DNA of 9,327 nucleotides from Bacteroidota bacterium. GTDB taxonomy: Bacteria; Bacteroidota; Bacteroidia; Chitinophagales; LD1. The stretch's first letter is position 1. Each line of letters starts with the position of its first letter. Below, in pieces: positions 6,047-9,327 of the stretch. The notes under the pieces are model-generated. The model did not search any database, was not told the origin of the DNA, and saw only the letters and a list, made by a program, of their open reading frames with translations. Both the position numbers and the translations under genes were made by a program. The stretch spans positions 1 to 9,327 of the forward strand of contig JAEYZB010000031.1 in assembly GCA_023428205.1 (NCBI GenBank). The letters run 5' to 3'.

Positions 6047-7158
6047 AGCCAATCAGATTCTCTCAATAAAAAAACATGGAAGCGATTTAAGCGCAATGGC
6101 TCGGCTATGGCGGGTTTGGCGATAATCATCGTGAGTTTGTTTATCGCGATTTTTGCGTATCAGCTTGCTCCCGATGGCACACCCGATGCCAATGAACAGG
6201 TATTAGAACTGGAAACGCACCCACCTTTCTTTTCTACTGAATTGCTAAAGCTGAAGCGCTTTAATACCGCTGCTGCCGAACGCAATGCCTTTGCAGATTT
6301 CTTTTCGGCACTCCGAATAATTACACTCTGCTTCCGGTAAAAAAATATACTGTGCAGGGCGATTCTATAATTGCAGAACTCTATAAAGGCACCGACTTTG
6401 CAAGTGAAGAAAAGCATTTTGCAAAAACCGAACTGGATAACACGGCCGGTGGGTTTGCTGTCACAAAAAAATATTGGTTGGGGACTGACCGTTTCGGGCG
6501 CGACATTTTAAGCCGCTTGATAATTGGGGTGCGCGTGTCGTTGTTTGTAGGTTTGGTGGCACTCGTGATTTCGCTTTTTATCGGGGTGTTTTTGGGAGCG
6601 ATAGCGGGCTATTTTCGGGGCTGGGTAGATGAAGCCGTAATGTGGCTCATCAATGTGTTTTGGGCAATTCCGACTTTACTTTTGGCGATGGGTCTATATG
6701 TAGGAGTAGGTGGCTTGATTGATTCAAAGTTGTTGTTGATTTTTATTGCCGTTGGCTTGACGATGTGGGTGGACGTGGCGCGTTTGGTGCGCGGTCAGTT
6801 TATTTTGCTGCGCGAAATGGAATTTGTGACTGCCGCCTCCAGCATGGGATTCAGCAATATGCGTACGATTTTTATACACATTCTGCCGAATGCTATCGGT
6901 CCGATTATTGTAGTGGCCTGTTCCAATTTTGCGAATGCCATTTTAGTGGAGTCGGGGCTGAGTTTTATTGGCTTGGGCATTCAACCGCCAGCTCCGTCTT
7001 GGGGGGGAATGCTAAACGAATACCGTGATTTTATTGACTCCAATAAAGCGTTTTTGGCATTAGCTCCGGGGCTTGCCATTATGTTGCTGGTATTGGCTTT
7101 CAACTTGGTCGGAAACGGTCTGCGCGATGCGCTGGACGTTAAAGGGAAAACCGCGTAA
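6044..7158 (+). pseudogene. DppC/OppC-type ABC transporter permease, frameshifted
   Basis: This is an inner-membrane permease of the peptide/nickel ABC family. The first frame (GTG 6044, stop at 6338-6340) carries an N-terminal cytoplasmic stretch, the first membrane helix (about residues 25-42) and the start of a periplasmic insert. The rest (numbered in the repaired protein) is one frame over: GTDRFGRD at 147-154, five hydrophobic segments, and the EAA loop that contacts the ATPase (about 260-283, ending HILPN). The break lies in the T-run 6302-6305; one extra T restores ADFFFGTPNNY and a 371-residue protein of normal length. An in-frame TGA at 6038-6040 excludes an earlier start, making GTG 6044 the first possible one. 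No partner permease, ATPase or binding protein is nearby. It is either a recent pseudogene or a sequencing error; the otherwise intact sequence favours a recent event or an error. Confidence 0.85.
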
Positions 7159-7196
7159 TCTTATTTTTATATACTTGCCACCCCTAATGTGATTTT

Positions 7197-8135
7197 ATGA
7201 TTAAGGCAAGCGAAGAAACATACAAAAAACTACCGGCATACTTTGACTGGGTAGCAGATATATTCAACTATCCGCATTTTCACAGAGAATTTGAAACAGA
7301 TACCGTAAAATCTGATAATGTAAAATTACATTTGGATGTTTTGACGGCCGATAAAAATGCCCCAACGGTTATTGTGATGCCGGGAACAGCCATTTACGCA
7401 CTCTGCCATGCAGAACTGATGTATAAAATTTATCAGCAAGGCTACAATGTGGTTGGCTTCGACCCTCGCGGGCACGGGCAAAGCACCGGTGAACGGGGCG
7501 ATTATTCTGCTCAAGAATTGATGACGGATGCGGGAAATGTGATTTCGTATGCTATTCAGCGATTCAACGCGAAGGTAAATTTGTTTGGGTCGAGCCAAGG
7601 AGGAATCATTGCTCTCTATATGGCCGCTAAAGATGAACGATTGGACTCCGTAATTTGTCACACGTTTGCAGACCTATCGGACGATAGCGCGATTCGTTTA
7701 ACTCGCCATCCGCGATTGTTTAAGTATTTAAAAACAGTTCTTGCGCCTGCGGGGAAACTCGTTCCGATGGCGCATGTTCCTGTAAACGCTTACATCGATA
7801 TTGAAAGTATTCCCGTGCGTCATTTCGGAAATTTGATGCATTTTATTGAGCAAGATCCTTTGGCGCTAAAATATATTACGCTACGCGCCCTGCAATCTCT
7901 TTCGGGCGTTGTTCCGGCAAAGCCGTTTGAAAAAATCACTACGCCCGTTCTGATGTTTCAGGGAGATAATGATTCTATTTTCCCGGTGAAGTACACCGAA
8001 AGCCTTTTCAATCGCTTAACGTGCAAAAAGCAAATCAAAATTTTCAAAGGACGAGCGCACTCTATCATCACAGAAAATGTAGATGAGATTATGCCCACCA
8101 TTACAAAATGGCTAGAGGAGATTTACAAAAAATGA
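7197..8135 (+). CDS. Alpha/beta hydrolase (serine hydrolase family)
   Basis: This 312-residue protein has the complete alpha/beta hydrolase triad. The nucleophile is S133 in the elbow G-S-S-Q-G (131-135), the acid is D260 in FQGDNDS, and the base is H288 in GRAHS. The FDPRGHGQSTGERGDY stretch at 88-103 is typical of monoglyceride-lipase/lysophospholipase-like members, with MPGT at 61-64 in the oxyanion-hole position. A helical cap fits between about 160 and 240. No signal peptide is visible, so it is probably cytoplasmic. Substrate is unknown; a lipid ester or small ester is the best guess. The ATG at 7197 lies 38 bp after the permease gene on the same strand, and the only candidate -7 element (TATACTTG, 7170-7177) has one mismatch to consensus. 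Co-transcription with the permease gene is possible but unproven. Confidence 0.85.
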   Translation: MIKASEETYKKLPAYFDWVADIFNYPHFHREFETDTVKSDNVKLHLDVLTADKNAPTVIVMPGTAIYALCHAELMYKIYQQGYNVVGFDPRGHGQSTGERGDYSAQELMTDAGNVISYAIQRFNAKVNLFGSSQGGIIALYMAAKDERLDSVICHTFADLSDDSAIRLTRHPRLFKYLKTVLAPAGKLVPMAHVPVNAYIDIESIPVRHFGNLMHFIEQDPLALKYITLRALQSLSGVVPAKPFEKITTPVLMFQGDNDSIFPVKYTESLFNRLTCKKQIKIFKGRAHSIITENVDEIMPTITKWLEEIYKK

Positions 8136-8182
8136 TGCTATAATAAGCGGAATTGAACGGTAAAAAATATACGGCATATTTA

Positions 8183-8212
8183 TTTCTTCGATATTAAAAT
8201 TGTATAGCTTTG
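8183..8212 (+). promoter_or_regulatory. Promoter of the lipoprotein gene pair
   Basis: TAGCTTTG (8205-8212) matches TAnnTTTG exactly. TTTC at 8183-8186 stands at the -33 position, 18 bp upstream, one base off TTTG. The start ATG at 8242 follows an AT-rich leader of about 20-25 nt rich in AAAAC, as is common for well-expressed Bacteroidota genes that lack Shine-Dalgarno sequences. Confidence 0.6.
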
Positions 8213-8241
8213 CGTTATTCGTAAACTAAAAAACAAAACGT

Positions 8242-8481
8242 ATGAAAAGAATAACTAGTCTCGTAATTGCAGGTGCAATTGCAGGTTTGGGGCTTTCAAG
8301 CTGTGGTGAAAAATACACCCCGCTGACCGAAGAACAAAAAGTAGCTCAAGCGGATTCTATTTTTGCAGCGACTGCTGATGCCGTAAAAGCGGAAAAAGCA
8401 GCGGCATGCGAAAGCGAATTTCAAGCGCGCGTAGATGCAAAAGTTCAAGAATTATCAGCTGCAACCACAGCAAGCAATTAA
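8242..8481 (+). CDS. Small predicted lipoprotein, alanine-rich helical
   Basis: This 79-residue protein starts with a signal peptide (MKR, then a hydrophobic stretch) ending in the lipobox L-S-S-C, with C21 as the lipidated cysteine. The mature part of 59 residues is rich in Ala, Glu and Lys and should form one long helix or coiled coil. It has a single further cysteine, C56, followed by VDAKV. The next gene encodes a longer relative with the same lipobox spacing, a second cysteine at almost the same place (C57) and the same DAKV stretch, so the pair looks like a tandem duplication. No known family is recognised. A structural envelope role, loosely like the short helical outer-membrane lipoproteins of other Gram-negatives, is only a guess. 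The gene follows a clear promoter. Confidence 0.8.
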   Translation: MKRITSLVIAGAIAGLGLSSCGEKYTPLTEEQKVAQADSIFAATADAVKAEKAAACESEFQARVDAKVQELSAATTASN

Positions 8482-8508
8482 TTTTTAACCCATTAAAAAC
8501 AAAAAGAA

Positions 8509-8931
8509 ATGAAACGTACATTCATAAAATTATCAGCTTTTGCAACCATCGGATTGGTGTTGGCTAGCTGTAACAACGAAGAGGCGAACAAAAAAGCACA
8601 GGAAGCGGATGCTTTGGCGGTACAGGCTTTAGTAGAAACCAAAAACTTGGAATTGGATTCAGCTGTTTGGGCAGAATGCGATGCGAAAGTAGCGGTAGTA
8701 GCCGACTCTATCGTAGCAGCAGCCGCGAAAAAAGCAGGGGTAAAAAAACCAGTAGCGAAAAAACCGGCTGCTCCGGCAAAACCAGCAGCTCCAAAATCAG
8801 ACATCGGAAATAAAATAGATGTTGGTCAAAAAGGCAGCAGCACAACAAATACCAATAAGATAGATGTTGGACAACAATCTGCTCCATCAACTAATAATAA
8901 AAAGTTGAATGTTGGGCAGAAACAGCCATAA
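8509..8931 (+). CDS. Predicted lipoprotein with helical region, Lys/Pro/Ala linker and NKIDVGQ repeats
   Basis: The 140-residue protein has a signal peptide with lipobox L-A-S-C (lipidated C21). Residues 22-75 form an alanine-rich helix like the preceding gene product, with a lone cysteine at C57 in WAECDAKV. Residues 75-96 are a basic Lys/Pro/Ala linker. The C-terminus holds three copies of an NKIDVGQK-like motif 15 residues apart (101-108, 116-123, 131-138; the third reads KKLNVGQK), separated by Ser/Thr/Asn-rich spacers. The basic linker and repeats could contact peptidoglycan or another envelope polymer, but no known domain is recognised. It starts 27 bp after the preceding gene, probably in one operon, and a strong terminator follows 16 bp after the stop. 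Confidence 0.82.
   Translation: MKRTFIKLSAFATIGLVLASCNNEEANKKAQEADALAVQALVETKNLELDSAVWAECDAKVAVVADSIVAAAAKKAGVKKPVAKKPAAPAKPAAPKSDIGNKIDVGQKGSSTTNTNKIDVGQQSAPSTNNKKLNVGQKQP
8809..8922 (+). repeat. Three in-frame NKIDVGQ-coding repeats
   Basis: The units at 8809-8832, 8854-8877 and 8899-8922 each encode an eight-residue motif, at an exact 45-bp period. The first two are nearly identical in DNA (both contain ATAGATGTTGG) and the third is diverged (KKLNVGQK). The spacers differ, so the motif is conserved while the linkers drift. Confidence 0.75.
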
Positions 8932-8947
8932 TCCGTAAGTTCATCAC

Positions 8948-8985
8948 AAAAAAAATGCCGCCTTGAAAAAGGCGGCATTTTTTTT
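8948..8985. terminator. Strong bidirectional intrinsic terminator
   Basis: A perfect 10-bp stem, ATGCCGCCTT (8955-8964) with AAGGCGGCAT (8969-8978), encloses a GAAA tetraloop. A run of eight A precedes it and eight T follow, so it works as a rho-independent terminator on both strands. It sits between the lipoprotein operon and the convergent gene at 9008. Confidence 0.92.
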
Positions 8986-9007
8986 GTAGCTAACTATTTC
9001 GCTGTTC

Positions 9008-9327
9008 TTAGTTTTGAGTCCAAGTACAGTTATCAGACACTCCTGATGCTGTTACAACATACGTAGCTGATATTTTTCCACCAGACACTGTAACTGTTCC
9101 AGAAATAGAACCAGTTCCGAATGTTTGAGTTGCAATATTAATTGATCCATCCGATTGCAATGTTCCTTCAGAAACAAATCCTGCACCGTAAAGGTTCTGG
9201 ATGCTAACTTTAGTCACATCAGAGCTTTGATCGTCATATGTGATGGTAATGATAGAGTTTCCCGTAGTACACTCTTCCGTTCCCGAAAAAGCACCTACAA
9301 ATTTTGCTCTAATTTATGTTTTGCAAT
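9008..9327 (-). CDS. C-terminal part of a beta-rich secreted or lipoprotein domain, frame broken near the window edge
   Basis: The frame ending at TAA 9008-9010 reads upstream through KFVGAFSGTEECTTGN (about 9304-9257) to DNCTWTQN at the C-terminus. The Thr/Ser/Gly-rich alternating pattern suggests a small beta-sandwich, with two cysteines (EEC and DNC) probably forming a disulfide. Similar C-terminal domains are common in short Bacteroidota lipoproteins. A GTG at 9217 could start a 69-residue protein, but it would remove the first cysteine and the first strands, so I reject it as the true start. In this frame a TAA lies at 9314-9316. Adding one A to the AAAA run (9302-9305) instead joins it to an open frame that reaches the window edge (IAKHKLEQKFVG). 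The N-terminus is outside the window. Function is unknown. Confidence 0.6.

Noticed and set aside
5775..6047. Plus-strand 90-residue frame between tilS and the permease
   Set aside because: It overlaps the tilS 5' end and its promoter, and its composition (SPLKKRGG, LKKTN) does not resemble a protein family; it probably comes from the non-coding palindromic sequence.
6296..6308. Programmed ribosomal frameshift in the permease
   Set aside because: TTC TTT TCG does not form a standard slippery heptamer, no stimulating hairpin is evident, and permeases of this family are not known to use frameshifting.
6352..7158. Permease as a separate short gene starting with GTG at 6352
   Set aside because: The same frame continues upstream with family-like sequence (FGTPNNYTLLPVKKYTV) and joins the first part by one base, so this is the second half of one gene.
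9008..9217. Independent 69-residue protein with GTG start at 9217
   Set aside because: The domain clearly begins further upstream, with the first cysteine and first beta strands before the GTG.

Overview
The window looks like chromosomal DNA from a member of the Bacteroidota, perhaps of the Chitinophagales type. The evidence is a fused LpxC-FabZ gene (usual in this phylum), TTG-N18/19-TAnnTTTG promoters, start codons without clear Shine-Dalgarno sequences, and small alanine/lysine-rich lipoproteins. No rRNA, tRNA, CRISPR array, transposase or integrase is visible.

Layout. (a) 1-1154, minus strand: lpxC-fabZ fusion, cut by the left edge. Its promoter is bracketed by a 9-bp inverted repeat. 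(b) 1348-2763, plus strand: a FucP/GluP-type sugar transporter of the major facilitator superfamily. (c) 5897 down to 2770, minus strand: tilS, rfbB, mntA and hepT, ending 6 bp from the transporter stop. mntA-hepT is a complete nucleotidyltransferase antitoxin / HEPN toxin pair and is flanked by a 15-bp direct repeat made from the last codons of rfbB. (d) 6044-8135, plus strand: a DppC/OppC-type ABC permease with a one-base frameshift, then an alpha/beta hydrolase. (e) 8242-8931, plus strand: two short related lipoproteins behind a good promoter, closed by a strong bidirectional terminator. (f) 9008-9327, minus strand: the C-terminal part of a beta-rich secreted domain, with its reading frame broken near the right edge.

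How the parts relate. Most genes are housekeeping or envelope functions: lipid A and fatty acid synthesis, tRNA-Ile modification, dTDP-sugar synthesis, uptake, and lipoproteins. The accessory element is mntA-hepT. The direct repeat suggests that this toxin-antitoxin cassette was inserted at the 3' end of rfbB, so that recombination between the repeats would restore an intact rfbB end. The two broken frames (permease and right-edge gene) can each be repaired by one base in a run of four identical bases, so sequencing error must be considered alongside real gene decay.
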